From NCBI GenBank assembly GCA_963969495.1, contig OZ018320.1:71523745-71587744 (forward strand): 64,000 nt of DNA, given 5' to 3'. Below are positions 23,135-36,533 of this stretch, piece by piece. A model generated the notes under the pieces. That model saw only the letters and a program-made list of their open reading frames with translations, was not told the origin of the DNA and did not search any database. The number at the start of each line of letters is the position of its first letter. Positions within the stretch are counted from its first letter, which is position 1. The translations under genes and the position numbers were made by a program. This DNA comes from Ceratothoa steindachneri. Taxonomy: Eukaryota > Arthropoda > Malacostraca > Isopoda > Cymothoidae.

Positions 23135-23345
23135 ACGATGGCTTCCGGCACCGCAATTCCAGCGAAACGACTTCTCTCTGTGGTCGGTGCTGCGTCAATG
23201 CATCGGGAAGGAGCTATCCAAGATCACGATGCCCGTGGTGTTCAACGAACCCCTCTCCTTCCTCCAGCGTATGTCCGAGTACATGGAATATGCGTGGCTT
23301 CTGGACAAGGCAGATGTAGAGCCAGACCCCGTCCGGAGGATGGAG
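23135..23345 (+). CDS. Oxysterol-binding-protein-related protein (ORP1/ORP2 branch), internal exon encoding the start of the lipid-binding domain
   Basis: ORPs exchange sterol or phosphatidylserine for PI4P at membrane contact sites. This 211-nt exon encodes 70 residues matching the beginning of the OSBP-related domain: LPAPQFQRNDFSLW, then LRQCIGKELSKITMPVVFNE, PLSFLQRMSEYMEYAWLL, ending DPVRRME. The match to animal ORP1/ORP2 proteins is close throughout with no stop or frameshift, unlike every other coding trace here. The acceptor is TTTTCAG|A at 23,134/23,135 and the donor ATGGAG|GTAAGT at 23,345/23,346. The exon starts on the third base of a codon and ends in phase 0. Upstream exons (PH/ankyrin or N-terminus) are not visible. 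The subfamily is inferred from motif wording, not from a tree. Confidence 0.93.
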
Positions 23346-24319
23346 GTAAGTTGAGTCAGAGGAAGGATTTTGGTTCTTCTCGGAGGTTTTACTTTTTACT
23401 TTTCAGCTATTTGTTAATGCAAATTGAATTGAGGTTTTGTGAGGTTTTCTTTCTCCTGGACCCTTCTATGAGGGGTCAATTCGTGTCCCTTCAGGTTAAC
23501 ACATGAGCAGGCTCCTAAGGATGGATTCCGGTTCGCACGTTCGAGTTTATGTGGCCGTGTACGTACTGTCTCTTGATAGCCATTTTTCTTTCTTATATCT
23601 GGTCTTTTCTCTACTGAGCACAGAAACCCTTGTTGGAGTGCTTCAATTTCACCTTTTTATTGCTTAGCATCACCGCAGTTTGGTGAGGTCTTATTTCCTC
23701 GTAAGGGGCGAGGCTATTTGCCTTCTTCGCCGCCGTGCTAACGAGACTCAGAGCCCCGTCCGGCCCCAGCTTAGCCTCTTCTCCTTTTAGACAGCCTGCG
23801 TATCTACCCTACTTCCTCACTTTCCCTACAACCTCTACTACAACTCTCTCTGGTCGGCCTCTAATTTTTCAGGGTAGACAACGACCAACTTCCTCTCACA
23901 CATCCATCCCGATTCGAGGCTGGGGGGGTGAGCCCTCACCCCTGAGCTCCGGTTAGGGGTGGTGGGCTTTTAACAACCTGCTTCAGACGTACCTACAGCT
24001 TCCTCACACATCCCTTTCTCTCTACATTCAATCTCTATCGATTCTACACCCAGCCTAAAGTGGAGCCGCCATGCCTAAGGGCTGCCTGGCCACTGGGAGG
24101 AAAGGTGTGGTTATAAATGGCGGCAAATGATTCTGCCGGTCCGTGTTCACCCCTCGCAGAGCGGGCTACTACGGGAGGTGATTAGCGTTTGTTTCCAGTA
24201 TATCGAATATGGTCCCCATGCACGATGGTGAGAATCCAAAAAATCAAACTCTTCCACGTTCTCCTTCACCATCGACGGAGCCCACCCCCCTTGTGCTCTC
24301 GCAGGGGACCTTTTAAAAC

Positions 24320-26480
24320 TCTTTAACCGTAGAGGAGGCTTACTCCTCTCCTTTACCTACGGGTGTAAGGGACTCCCCATCAACCCCTTCTCTGGAGATG
24401 CCCTCGGATGCCTCCCGCTTTCCAGCGACAGTCCCCCCTTTACTTTCCAAGGGGACTACCAAGAATGGCAGGCGTCTAATAATTGATCGCTCTCGGTGGG
24501 AGCGGCACGATAGGGCCAACCCCCCTTAGGGGAAGGAGAGAAGATATGGCCCGTCGGCCTCTTCCCTCCAAAGACCTCGAACTTTGATCTTAGAGGGGGT
24601 CACCCTACGTACCCAGCTGTCTTACCTGACCAAAGGCAATGGGACCTGTGGTGTCCTGAGGAGGGGGGGGGGCGACATGCAGTCCCCCCTGAGATAAGCA
24701 TAGTCCTTGAGACAACACAGCCCCAGGCGGTAAGACCTTCCATGGGGACGAACCTGGGCTTGGTGCCAAGCACCGAACCCGAATCCGCCCCTATGCAAGG
24801 TCTTCCTCAGACAGCTCGGGTCTCCAAGGCTGTACAATAAGAAGAGGGATCTCCTCCTCCGGCTGGTGCCCCTACGAAAGCCAAGACCTTCTCCAACTTG
24901 GAGAAGGATCTTGCTGAGGCATGTCCATCTGGCCTTGGGGCTCCTGTCGGTGGAGGGGAGAAGAGGGTTTAATGCCCCCCTTCATCTCCTATAAAGAAAG
25001 AAAATAGAAAAAGGCCAAAAAACACTCGGGGCTCATGTCCATCCGTTGAAGCTGCGGGGACGGATGGGTGTGCTGCCACTTCGGTAAACAACCAAGCTAA
25101 GATCGACACGTCACAGAGAGGAGCCTCGAATACGTTGGGGCCCTTCATCCAGAGGCTACCTATCGTTACGAGACCGCTGGCTTCAAACGCTTCCTCGTCA
25201 TACGCTCCACTGATGGCAGCATGTTGGGTAAGGGGAACATGATCCATCAGAATGAGAGCCTTAGCTAGCGTTATTGGTAGAGAGCCGAAGGTAACCCGTT
25301 TCTGGGACGGGGAGGCCTTCTGGCGAATGCGTCGAATTCCTCCGAGGCGGCTATGATTATTGCCTTTCGGACACTAGATGACACGCTGGTGAGTGTGACG
25401 CCGCACTCCACCATGAACTTAGTGAAAGGAGTAGTTTATGCGATGGAACTCGTGGACTACTCCATAGATGACATCACCTTAGAGCGGGCCGATCATTGGG
25501 GGATCAAATTCAAATGTGTAATAAGAAAAGAGGGAAGGGCCTTGAGACCCACCCCTACACTCTTTATCCCGTTCGACTGTGATAATCTCCCTAAGTCGGT
25601 GGGGGCCGGTTGGTATCGCTACCGCGTGAAGGCATTCGTGCCACTGCTGCGAATGTTCTATTACTGTCACCGCTTCGGCCATACTAATCTGTCTTGTAGG
25701 AGCGCAAAGGCTGGGTTAACTGAAGTATGTGTAAGTACCTCTAAGGCCGCACACAATAACTGCAAGTCGTGTATGACCAAGTGGCCGTTCAGGACCAGGA
25801 TTGTCTATTATTTCGAGAGTTACAAGACTTGGGCCTGGTACGTCTTATGCTTGAATGCTAATAAAGAGACCCTCTGCTCCTGGCCCCTACAGGCCTACGA
25901 GCATGGTTGCTTCCGCGCCCATTCAGAACCCTTCTGTGGGCTCTACCCTCACCGGGCGTTCCCCTGGTAAAGCTGGTGGCACAAAGGATTGACTCAGTCC
26001 AGGCTAAAACCAGGATTCCCCTACCTTCCCCCAACATGACCGTTTCTTGTAAAGTGAAACGGCCACGCGCCTCCACCGCGTCGTTAGACTCACAGGAGGC
26101 AACACTCATGACGTTGCTAGTGAGGCCATCCTCCAGGGTTCCAATAGCTGCCCCCGGAAAGGAGGACTATATTAAAGAAGCTTCGGCTCCTTCGATCAAA
26201 CTCAGTGTCGGGCTGGGTGGCGCAGACACGGTGGATCCTCCAAAAGAGGGACCTCCACCTCTGAAACCTCCCCGCTCCTCTAAATTTGAAAGCGGACGGT
26301 GGAAAAGACTCTCATGGTGAGCTAAACCTCCCCTTTTAACTCTTCGAAGTCGACACCAACTTCAGCGTATTGTCTGGCCAACAGAGCCCGAAGTTCTGCC
26401 TCCGAGAAGCGTAAGGCCATTCCCCTGAGGTTCTTTTCTTCTAACAGGATCCCTGCATCTCCTCCTATCTAGGCCTGGAG
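24320..26480 (+). pseudogene. ORF1 of I-type copy 3
   Basis: After a degraded N-terminal part, the middle domain appears at about 25,135-25,500 across frames. From 25,353 there is a 205-codon open stretch with TMNLVKGVVYAMELVDYSID, AGWYRYRVKAFVPLL and a well-preserved CCHC knuckle CYYCHRFGHTNLSC-like at about 25,657-25,700 (first Cys read as Phe-Tyr-Tyr-Cys), then SKAAHNNCKSC. The C-terminal proline-rich tail (25,907-26,320) is open for 137 codons and ends PPKEGPPPLKPPRSSKF. Frame changes near 25,340 and 25,900 break it. Confidence 0.65.
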
Positions 26481-29400
26481 GGCATATTCCTTCAATCAGA
26501 TCGCCGAGGCGAGGCTCGTCCCGTTCTCCGTTAGGTATCGTTTTGCAGGAGACCATGCTGAGCGCGTGCCCCCTGCCCACTATCCCCGGGTATAGTGGTT
26601 TTGCCACCCCACCACCAAGGGTTTGGGGCCAGGCAGGGCGATGCGCCATTTACACCCGGAATGATGTCTCCATTCTTTTCTTTGCTTTATATAACTCCTC
26701 TCAGGCAGTAGCTGTGCAGCTACACCTGTCTAGGTGGTATACTGTTATTTACGCGTATATTCCACCGTCAGCCGTCTTTGACGCGGGGGAAATCCGCCGC
26801 GCCCTGGAACGGTTGCCGAGGACTTTTCTCTCGCTCAGAGATCTGAACGGTAGACGCCCCCTCTGGGGAGACTAATAGATTAATTCCCGGGGTCAATTCC
26901 TTGCCAACGTGACCGATGAGCTGGAGATAGGTACCCTAAATGTGAATGAGTTTACGCATCACTACCCGAGAACCGATTCATTTTCTTGCCTCGATCTATC
27001 TTTGTGCTCTCCGGATGCACAGCATGATTTTGGGTAGGGGTAGTCGATAACCTCCATGGTAGTGATCACTTTTGCATTCACATATAATTTTCTCTTCCGT
27101 TGCCGCCTGAGAGCCGTCCCCGGTGGTGCTTGGCGTGGGCGCGGTTGTTCGCATGGTAGGAAATGACTGAATTCTCTATCTCAGTCGAGGGGTTTAGTTC
27201 GTGTGATGAGGCCGTTTAGTTCTTCTTCGGCATCCTCATCGCCGTTGTCCCGACTACTATTCCTAGAACGTCTGGCTGTTTTGCACGCAGTCTACTCCCG
27301 TAGTGGTTAGCCGAGTGTGAGACGGCCCTCAAACAGAATCGTTATGCCTACATGCGCTATAAGCGCCGCCCAAACGATTTCACTATCCGTGAATTTAGGG
27401 CTAGGTTCTAGTATATTTTGAAGGACGCCCGCCGCTCTTGGCTGGATATGTGTCTTCACTTAACGGGAAGACCCCTCTAGCAGAGTTGTGTAAGCGAGTA
27501 AAAGGAATCCGGGCAAGTTCTCGCAGGACCCACCCTTCCCTTTCTCCAGGAGAATGGAACCGCAATCTCGGACCTCACATCCGTAGGGGAATTCTTCGCG
27601 ACCGATTTCTTTACATTCTCTAGCTGGGATCCTGCTCCGCTAACATTCAATGCGCGGCGTGATCTCGCGAAATGCCGCCGACTGGACTTTACCTCCAGAG
27701 GCGGAGGACTCTTTAAAGACAGGTTTACTCTGAGTGAGTGGCGCTCCGCTCTCATTTCGTGCGCAGACACCGCCCCTGGAACGGGCGATGTCCCGTACGT
27801 CATGCTTTGACACCTAAGTGAGCGAGACATGGCCTTTCTATTAAATTTATTTAACAGGACCTGAGTAGAGGGTATCCTCCCAGATTCCTTGCGAATCGCT
27901 ACTGTGCTCGCTTTTCGCAAATCAGAGAGATATCACTCTATCCTGGCCGCTTTTCGCCCAATCTTTCTAACCTCTTGCGTGTGCAAATTGATAGAGAAAT
28001 TAGTAAATGTTAGATTAGCCGTTTTTTGGACAGCGGAGGCGATCTATCTTCTGCACAGTGCGGCTTCCGCAAGTTCTACTCGACGTCGGATGCTCTGCTC
28101 CAACTGTAAAATGCGGTCTGAGAAGCCTTCCTTCATAGAAAGCACTACGCCATGGTGTTTTTTGATCTGAAAAGGCCTACGATTCCGCATGGCGATACTG
28201 TATCATCGAGACTCTCTACACGATGGGGATGAGGGGACGCCTCCCAATGTTTATATCTAAATTTTTGCGAGATCGTCGATTCCGTGTACGGGTGGGGGCA
28301 TAAAGAGTGTCCCGCAGGAAAGAGTCCTCAGTGTCACACTCTTTACCCTGAGCCTCAAGGCCATCACCTCGGCTCTGCCGGAAGATGTTATCGATAGGCT
28401 CTACGTGGACGACCTTTCGATATCTTTTGGCACGGCCCAGATGCTAACTCTGGAGCGTCGAATCAAACAGGCATTGAACCACGTCTCTCACTATTTTGTA
28501 GCGCACAGGTTTCGGTTTTCCTTTGCCAAGACTAAGGTGGTGTACATCTGCCGCTATCCACGGCTCCACCCTGACCCAGACTTGTTTCTTAATGGGGTGC
28601 GCCTGGAAGTGGTGTACGCGCGCCGTTTTCTTGTTGTTGTATTTGATCGACGCTTCACCTGGGAGGCTCATATACGCAGCCTTAAGGTCTGTTTCACCCG
28701 CGCCATGGATATTCTTTGTTCTTTGACGTTCAGGGCGAAGCTCGACTCAGGATGCGAATTTTATGCAGTCGCAGCCAGTGTATGGTGCGGAAGGTGGACT
28801 CGATCCACCACACCGGCCTTCGCCTGGTGGCCAGTACCTTCCGAACTTCTCTCAATGAGAGCCTACTTGTCAATTCTGGGGAGATGCCACTCGCTCTGCG
28901 CCGTGTACATTACATTTCTCGCCTGTACGCGCGAGCCCAGGGCCTCTCTCAATCACCAACAGCTCCTACTCCATTTGCAGCTGATCTCAATGGTGCTTAT
29001 GCCGCCGAGAGACGCCAGTCATACCCTAAGCCCTTCGGCTTTAGTGCTAGGAAACTCCTTCGAGAGCTAGGAATAGCTATCGGATCGTTGGCTCCCCTGG
29101 TTCTGCCCAGGACGCCACCCTAGAGGGTACCACCTTTGATCATTTGTCGCCCAGCCTCTGCTCACAAAGCTTTTACAGCGCCGAGAGTATTGCGTTCAGC
29201 CTTTTTGGAGCACACTTCTTGTCACGCTGGAACCGTGCTACTGTATATGGATGGCTCCAAGTCCCAAGGGGGTATCGGTATCCCCTCTGTTTGAAGTTGC
29301 GTGTGTCTTTATGGCCGAGCTGGTTGTAGTACATTGCTCGGTACTGGAGATTACGCGACGTGTCCGGTTCGGAGACTGGATGATAATTTATAGCTACTAA

Positions 29401-30000
29401 TAAAGCGCCCTGAGTGCTCTTAGGGCTTTGGAATCTCTGCATCCCCTGGTTCGCGATATCCGTGACGCCATGGTTTTGGCGAGCCGGGCGGATGTCGAGA
29501 TTATCTTCTGATGGGTTTCCGGACATGAAGAAATTGCGGGGAATGAGGGCGCCAAAGAGTCCGCGAGGACTCTGCGACTGGACCAGCGTTTCGTTCTTCC
29601 TCACTCCCATTTATATGGCAGGACTACGGGCAGCTCTCCGGGCTGCTTGGCAAAGAATATGGGAGACGATTGACGAGAACCTAAAGTTTACTGTCATTGC
29701 CCACCGATTGTTTCCATGGACCTACCCCTTAATGCCGCGACGGTTTGAGATTGCTTCCCTTCGTTTCCGAATTAGACACACTCGCAGGACTTCCTGCCAT
29801 TTGATGTTCGCTCGCCAGTGCCCTACTGTGAAGACTGCGTTGTTCCCCAGACTGTTCGGCACATTCTTGTTGAATGTCCCAGTCTGGGTGATCTTCGCGC
29901 ACGTTACCCCTCCCGGTACCGGAATGGCGAGGTTGCTTCCGCTTGTTCCTTGTATTCGGGACGAGTTCGTGCACACTGACTTGTGTACTTTGTATAATAG
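26481..30000 (+). pseudogene. ORF2 (endonuclease-RT-RNase H) of I-type copy 3
   Basis: Endonuclease 26,481-27,130: a damaged start (FLQSDRRGE where LQ-NCRG is usual), then 26,543-26,875 open with QETMLSACPLPTIPGYSGF, YTRNDVSILF, AYIPPSAVFDAGEIRRALER and RDLNGRRPLWGD. LHGSDHF follows near 27,048. RT 27,310-28,730: FRPIFLTSCVCKLIEKLVNV (about 27,950), GIIE-type fingers, and catalytic YVDDLSISF at about 28,402-28,428. RNase H 29,150-29,610: LRALESLHPLVRDIRDAMVL, but IYSY where IYSD/IYTD is needed. The Cys/His tail ends near 29,900. The small deletion near 28,300 removes part of the stretch between FRDRRFRVRVG and PQG seen in copy 2. Confidence 0.75.
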
Positions 30001-30201
30001 GGTGGCCTCCTCCACCTTTTCTAACTGTTTTGTTGTTCTTGTTGTTGTTTTTTATTTCGCACGTTCCTGCGCCGGGGGCTCTCCTCGACGCCCGAGTGTG
30101 CTTGCTTCCCTTTTCGTTTTTCCTTTTTATTGTTACTCTTGTTGTTTCTTTCTGTTTGTTTTTTCCTTGTTGCTTTTTTCTGCATACTGTTATTTTAATT
30201 T

Positions 30202-30257
30202 AGCCTAGTTCTAGATTGTTGTGAGTACGGCGAGTTATGTAAAAGTAGGCAATCTCC
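30202..30257 (+). promoter_or_regulatory. Two-hairpin 3' tail of I-type copy 3 (eroded)
   Basis: AGCCTA-GTTC-TAGATT (30,202-30,217) keeps four of six stem pairs. GGCGAG...ATCTCC (30,229-30,257) is the weakened second stem. Position relative to the 3' end matches copies 1 and 2. Confidence 0.5.
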
Positions 30258-30280
30258 AGATGGGCTCCTCTCCTCAAAAA

Positions 30281-32484
30281 TGGGGTCTTATTCCTTTGTC
30301 CATTAATCATCCTCTCGGTGGTTTAATTTCGTCTGGTTTCATGATTTGGAGACAGGTGCAAATTCGATTGGGTCAAGAATTTATGCTCCAGAGAATTTAA
30401 TTTTAGGTATAGACATGATTCAAAAGGCGACATAATAGAAGATAATTGTTGTCTAGGGTAAAATTAAACTACAAATTACCATTTTCTGACATCTACCTGA
30501 ACAGTTCAACTGAAGATCTCCAAAACCAGTTGTTACAACATTTATAAACTACCGCAATTCCGACCTGATTAGTTCTTAATTCGACGATTAGAATGACGTA
30601 AGTGTTTCTACTTAAGTTATGCATCCCTTTTGCTGGATAAGATCCTGGCATATGTTGTACACCCTTCAACAATCTGAATTCTCATCGAGAGACCAACACC
30701 CATTTTAATGGGTTTATTAACCACCTGATAGTCTTAATATCCATATCAACAATCTTTGCTCGTAGGAAGTTACTATGGAAAAAAAAAGAAATAACGATAC
30801 TATGAGTTTCATTTGATGTAATCATCGTTAGCAAAATAAGTCAATGATCACAAAGTTTCTGCTCCAATTCCACAGGTCCTGTCCTTTGGTTTCGTTTATA
30901 ATAGTGGTCTCTTAGTGAGGAAAATTACACTCTATAATTATAATTCCTGACGTGCTAGCAATATATCGATCAAATAAAGTTTTTTTTATTAATTTTGTGC
31001 AAGGGCAGAAAAAAGTTAAAATTAGGTTTCTGTAATCAATTTAATTTGTTTGTTCAAGACGGCTACCATGTGAAAGGCTTGTGCCTAATTATTGGGAGAA
31101 ATATTTCTATATAATTTGGTTGCGTCAAAATTATTTTCTCTGCTAAAGATTTTTCTCATGACTGTCATCTCCCAAAGTAATCCCGTTGGTGAATGTTTTT
31201 GGTTGGATTATTTTTAAATATCCCATGCACGCAAAGTCTTTACGGGAGTCGAAAAGATGAACTCCTTTGATCAATATCAGAGTGGATTTAGCTCAGTAAT
31301 TATTTCGCTTTCCTCCATGGTTTCGTGTTTCTCGATCTAATTATCTAGCGACATCTTCCTCAATTAATTATTCAAAGCGAGGAGACATTTCATATAGTAC
31401 GTTCAGGGTAAGTAATTAGAAATTGTTTTCGGGTGCTTATGTGACAGTGGCTTTGCTTTCTGTGAAAGATCAATTACCCGGCTTTGTTCACCATCTTCGG
31501 AAGCTCAAGTCCAGATTGCTAAGAAGCTGCTTCTAATATGGCTAAATTAGTTGTATTAATTTTGCGATAGAAGTAAGCCTGCCGCTTGTAAGACCATGTC
31601 GATCGCAATCGAGTGATGTTAACAGACAAAATGTAGATAAATAAAGTGCCTAGCAAAATGTCCAATGGTCTAACTGTCAGAGCCTCAAAATATAGAAAAA
31701 GGTTTTAATGTTCGAGATTCACGATTCGCAGTTTATGCCATTTTTGTAAACCAAAAGTCTACGAAAGATTTGGATCGTCAGTAAAAGAAATATATATGAT
31801 CGCATCTTTCAAGCTTTTTCAAATATGTTTAATCTTAAAAAGGGGAATTATTTTTTGTAAACGAACAACCTCTGACATCCTCACGTTATTTGGAGACCAC
31901 GTGCGATTGTATCCCACCATGGGGAACGTCACTTCATGTTCTGGAACATTTTCAAATTTTCAACTCCTGAGCACATTGGGAAAATATTCCCCAATCCTGC
32001 GAACTCGTCCCAAGCCTCCTACGCCCCCGGTGACGAGGCGAGAAAGAGCCGCTGTGTATCGCACCTTGCTGTCAAATGATGAATCAACTCCGCCTCCGGA
32101 TTAAGATGTCTGTAGCTTGACTCCTTTCTCCAAATTCCCCCTTCCCCTCAGAATAGCGCATACAAATATTCGGTTTTGACTGGAGTTCGCGGAATACAGC
32201 ATGCACATCAAGGCCGTCCCCATCGTCTCGTCGAAGTCTCGTGAGCGTTATCCGAAAAGCAAGACTTTCTCCGCAGTGATTCTACCGTAGTAAATTGGTA
32301 GCTTCTGTGAACAGCAATCATTTGAATTTGCGCAACAGTCTCCCTTCGTTTAATCGAACCTAAGAAAATCCCCATCGGTTATCTTTGAAGAAAAGAAGTT
32401 TCCTCTTCCAGTGGAATTAGGAGTAATCCCAAATTTCCCGTCGAACCTCATTTTGAAGATTGGCTATCTTCATCAGAAGGTTCG
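30281..32484. other. AT-rich intron sequence without recognisable gene
   Basis: A 102-codon frame at 31,796-32,104 (contains GDHVRLYPTMGNVTSCSG and a proline-rich end) matches nothing I know and lacks supporting splice context. Confidence 0.35.
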
Positions 32485-32582
32485 TTCGGATCATGCCCCA
32501 ACTGCCTCCTTCGGATCGTGTCCTACTTGTCTCATCGGATCGTGCCCCACTTACCTCCTTGGATAGTGCCCCACTCGCCTCA
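32485..32582. repeat. 24-25-bp minisatellite, four units
   Basis: Units begin at 32,485, 32,510, 32,535 and 32,559, each close to TCGGATCGTGCCCCACTT. In one frame they read as eight-residue repeats (SDRVLLVS, SDRAPLTS, LDSAPLAS). Confidence 0.6.
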
Positions 32583-35284
32583 TCGAAAGAAGGACCTTCC
32601 TCGAAGTCACCGACCCGTAAGACTGAAACCCCCTCCTTTATTAGTATTATCAAGTTTCCCCTTTTGGGGGGGGCCTAGTAACGCTAATCAATTAATTGCA
32701 TTTGAGAATCCCTCTTCATAATAATTATCAAGAGACTATTTAATTTTAAATAATTCCCTTTTGCCTATTTTTATTCTTATTTTGATCTTTGTAAATAAAA
32801 TTATATTTTTGTTGTTTCATCTTGAACTAATCTTGAAAGATACTCTCGACCGATTCAAGTAAATCTCGCCAACTCTTTATGCACTTTGATTATTAAGGAT
32901 TTGAAACCCAACGCCTCAAATTTGACCTCTGAATCGACCGTCAATCCATGCGAACAGTCCTTCAGCGGTTTCGGTTGCAGTAGGTGATTAAGTCGGCCTC
33001 CCCCCCACATAATATAGGAGTAGTGTATGGTATAGAGTGGTGTACCACGAACATTTTAAAAGTTTTAATATATTTTTCAGCAATTTTATTATGAAGGTTT
33101 TGAATATCACACTCGAATCCGCATTCATTTTGAAATGGAGCCAGGTTTAAAAGAGTTGCGTGCCCTTCATTTTCATAGTAATTCAAGTTGTCTACCAGTG
33201 TTATCTAACTTCCATACTTTTTCATGTCTATAATTCATCACTTTCTATACAAGCCTCTCTTCAAAAACTTCCTGGTGGGCAGGTTCTTTTGTTGGATTTT
33301 ATGAAATAAATCCTTAAAATCTCACTCCTTCTATATAATATTGAATAGATTGTTATTACAATTCTTTTTATTATTCTTGTTCTTTGTATGTTCGCTCCCC
33401 AGGTTCTTATCACTGACTGATCTTGTTTGCGTTAGATTACACAGTTTCGACTCAATTATAAAATAAGATCATGTTTATCAAATTGACCCCCTCGTCATGC
33501 GTTAAATGGAATGAAACGTGACCAACTCAAGTTCTTCCTTTCAGGGATGATAATAGTGTCCTTCAGGGGTTGATTTTATTTCATTTGTGGTCCTTCCTCA
33601 CTATGGCGTTAAAGTTGATTATTGGCAATTTCGCCTCTTTCTCACTAGTCACTCTTGAACAGGCACACAAATAATGTATGTTCACGTTATTCTAGTGTTT
33701 ACCAGCCGTCCCTTTTTGTCTAAATTCTTTTTGGCATTATGGTAAAGGGAATTTTTTCAAACTGGAAGGGTTAAATGATTCTTATCTGGTAAGTGAGTAG
33801 CAATCTAATGAGTCATTTCAACCGGAGGTTCCCTTTCGAAAGATCAATATTTTCGATAGAAGCAATTACTGAATAGTCAGACAGCTATTATAGGTATAAA
33901 TACACTCTTCATATCCCCAATTGATGCCGTAGTTAGTAGACATCTTATGTTGAAATAAAACTAGATGCTCCGAAACTAGTCTTATACTTATTACCAATGT
34001 TCGCTTCAAAGATTACTTTTATTTGAACTGAACTATCATCGTGTGCACTATGCTAATCTCATTATTACTATTTTTAAACTAGCCTATCACTAGTGTTCTT
34101 TCTGCAATAAATAAGCCATACAACTACAATAATAACAATATATAAGGCCAAATGATTCCGCAGGAATAAAACCTTTCTGGTTCCTGAGCGCCACTGCTTC
34201 AGATTACTAACCTAAACCACATATCTAAGGTTTACAGTAATATATACATGACATTAATATGATGATAAGTATAGGTTTAAAATGGTTAATGCAGGAAAAT
34301 AATTAAATTAATCGTTAGTTGTATTTATTTATTTAGTCTTTCATCTTCACGTTATCTACTTTGGCATGCTGGATATCAATCTCTTGACCAAATTCTCGTA
34401 CTTTAACAGTGCTAGTAGGTTGTTACAGATTTGGGGGTCTGTTTGTACCTTCCCCCCCAGTTTTGAGCATCCACTACAGATTCTTGATATGGTTGAGGTT
34501 AAGGTAGTTTCTCGGCTAGAGACATAGTAATTTAATACTTTGATGTTCGAACTACTTTGGTATCAATTGTGTCGTAGGGCACATTGCTCTATAATGGCCA
34601 CAAACGCACGTACGAGTATCATCACCAAAATTCTATTGCATCTTTTGTACGAGTTACTCTGGGGGGATATTGTGATATTATGCTTCTTTGTGTATTCATA
34701 GGGAAGTTTTGAGCAAATATATGACGGGGCTGTTTACAATGAGTAAGAAGCAGTTTCCTACGAGGATGGACTCATGTTTTATAATTGTTAAACTGTAGTA
34801 CTCGTGGCAGCGTTCCTCCGGAGAGTTGATCTCAAAGAAGTCTAAAAGAGTGAGAAGGGTGTTTCTTAAGAGAAAATAACTGGCTCCATTCTCAACGTCT
34901 CTATTGGTGATTAGTGGCTTCTACGCTGCATTCCTTCACATGAAACGGTTTTCCAGAAGGCTGCGTCAGAGGTACTCACCCTTACCTTATACCACTCTTG
35001 AACAAGTTCGATACTATTGGTTGCACGATTCCTAAGCTGATTCAGCACTAATAAATTCTCCTCACACTTACTGGACACCCTTCGATACTCTGAAATCCTC
35101 TCCGCCACACGTGCACATATTTTCTTTATCTTCTTAGCTATCTATAGACGATTTTACAAACATATTAACCCTGGTAGCCATTTTTCTACACGAGAGGGCA
35201 CTGACTCAAATCCATTGTGACCACAAGTTTACTCTGAAGTTATCAGAGTAAGAAAGCGATATCAAAATGTATATTTGAGAAAAC
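32583..35284. other. AT-rich intron sequence without recognisable gene
   Basis: Frames at 32,962-33,186 (-) and 34,911-35,108 (-) are short and have no recognised motif. Confidence 0.35.
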
Positions 35285-35510
35285 AAGAAGAGAGAAATAG
35301 AGTTAGAGATATACATATATAAAGATATAAAGAGTAAGATTGGGAGAGAGAGTGAAAGTGTTTGGGATTTTATCACTTTCTGTGAGAAGAGTGGGAGAGA
35401 GAGGGTTTATGAGACTGATAGAATGAGAGAGAGAAAGTGGGAGAGAGCGTCCATTTTTGAGGGAGAGAGTGAGTGAGAGAAGTGAGTGTGTTTGGGCTTT
35501 GTATCATTTC
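35285..35510. repeat. GA-rich simple sequence with a duplicated block
   Basis: GAGAGA-rich sequence. An AGTGTTTGGGATTTTATCAC-type block near 35,358 recurs as AGTGTGTTTGGGCTTTGTATC near 35,483, about 125 bp apart. Confidence 0.5.
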
Positions 35511-35713
35511 ATATTTTTTTTATTTTCCTCTCTCATTATAACTTGTTTTAAAGCTTTGCTTTGCCCCGCACATATTGGTACTTTATTCGCCATATCTTTG
35601 CCATTTCTATGCTCTTAGAAAATTCTTATCTTTCCTTTATCGTCATTATCAGTGTTTCATAATGTTGCATCAAATACGCAGGCTATCGCCCTAGTTATGA
35701 TCTCACGTTAGAC

Positions 35714-36533
35714 CAGTGATGCTCAACCTTTTTGGTGTCGAGGGCCAAATAGTGATCTCAGCAGCTCTTCACGGGCCGCATGGGCTATACCCAAGATATC
35801 TACATATTTAATTTATTTAATGAGCAATTTATTTAATTGATAATAAATGGCAGTAATTGAAATAATAATTTAAAGTTTATAATAAAACAGAGATAAATAA
35901 AAAACAACCAGCTATTGAAAAGTTAGGCCCTAGTTCACATCACTTAATCTTAGGTTTGGCTCAGGTTATAGATGGCGAAACTATTAGATATTTCATACAT
36001 GGTAGTTTAAATTCATGTTTCACTTTCTTAGTAATAAACAGCCTAATTTATTTTCCGGCACTGTAGAAATATTTTACATCGAACAATAACACGAACATAT
36101 CGCAAACAGTGAAATGGCGGCCAAATAACTAATCTTCGTTTTATGTAAAATATCACATTCTTATGATTTTTCCTGGGCAAAACAACTATCAGATAGCAAA
36201 ATTGGAGTATTAATGGTCATTTCAAAATAAAAATAGAATCGATTAAGGTTTGAAATTTGTCAATATATGCTGTCGAAATTGACCTACTTTAGCATGGGCT
36301 TCAATAGAACAAATGTTTTCGCACCGTGGCGTGGAGTGCAAAAATTATACACCTTTGTGGGCGTAGTTTCATGGTCCCGCTGCCATTCAACATGACTTTG
36401 TTTCGATACTTTACCAAAACTTTATATTAGTTAATTCACTATAACTAGAACAAATCTGATATAAAAAAATGTGATTTAGGCCCAGACTTGGCGGGCCGCA
36501 TGCGGAACGCGAGACACAGGTTGAGCACCACTG
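35714..36533. mobile_element. hAT-type non-autonomous element (MITE), 820 bp
   Basis: The left end CAGTGATGCTCAACCT (35,714) and the right end, whose reverse complement reads CAGTGGTGCTCAACCT (ending 36,533), form terminal inverted repeats. Both ends continue with a GGGCCGCA-type subterminal motif. A perfect 8-bp target-site duplication, CGTTAGAC, flanks it at 35,706-35,713 and 36,534-36,541; 8-bp duplications and CAG/TG-type ends are characteristic of hAT transposons. The interior is AT-rich with no transposase, so it would need a partner's enzyme. Confidence 0.9.

Larger units (their letters stand above)
23725..30280 (+). mobile_element. I-superfamily non-LTR retrotransposon, copy 3 (longest copy, dead)
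   Basis: About 6.55 kb in the sense direction of the ORP intron. The leader starts near 23,725 and aligns with copy 2 (CTCTGGTCGGCCTCTAAT, CACCCCTGAGCTCCGG). ORF1, endonuclease, RT, RNase H, Cys/His tail and a 3' UTR with the hairpin tail (30,202-30,257) follow in the same order as copy 1. Of the four main copies only this one combines a largely readable endonuclease with an intact YVDD. Nonetheless each ORF is split by many frameshifts and stops. It is separated from the upstream ORP exon by only about 380 bp. No target-site duplication found. Confidence 0.85.

Noticed and set aside
32460..32721. Serine/proline-rich plus-strand frames and acidic minus-strand frame
   Set aside because: Explained by the minisatellite; no gene context.
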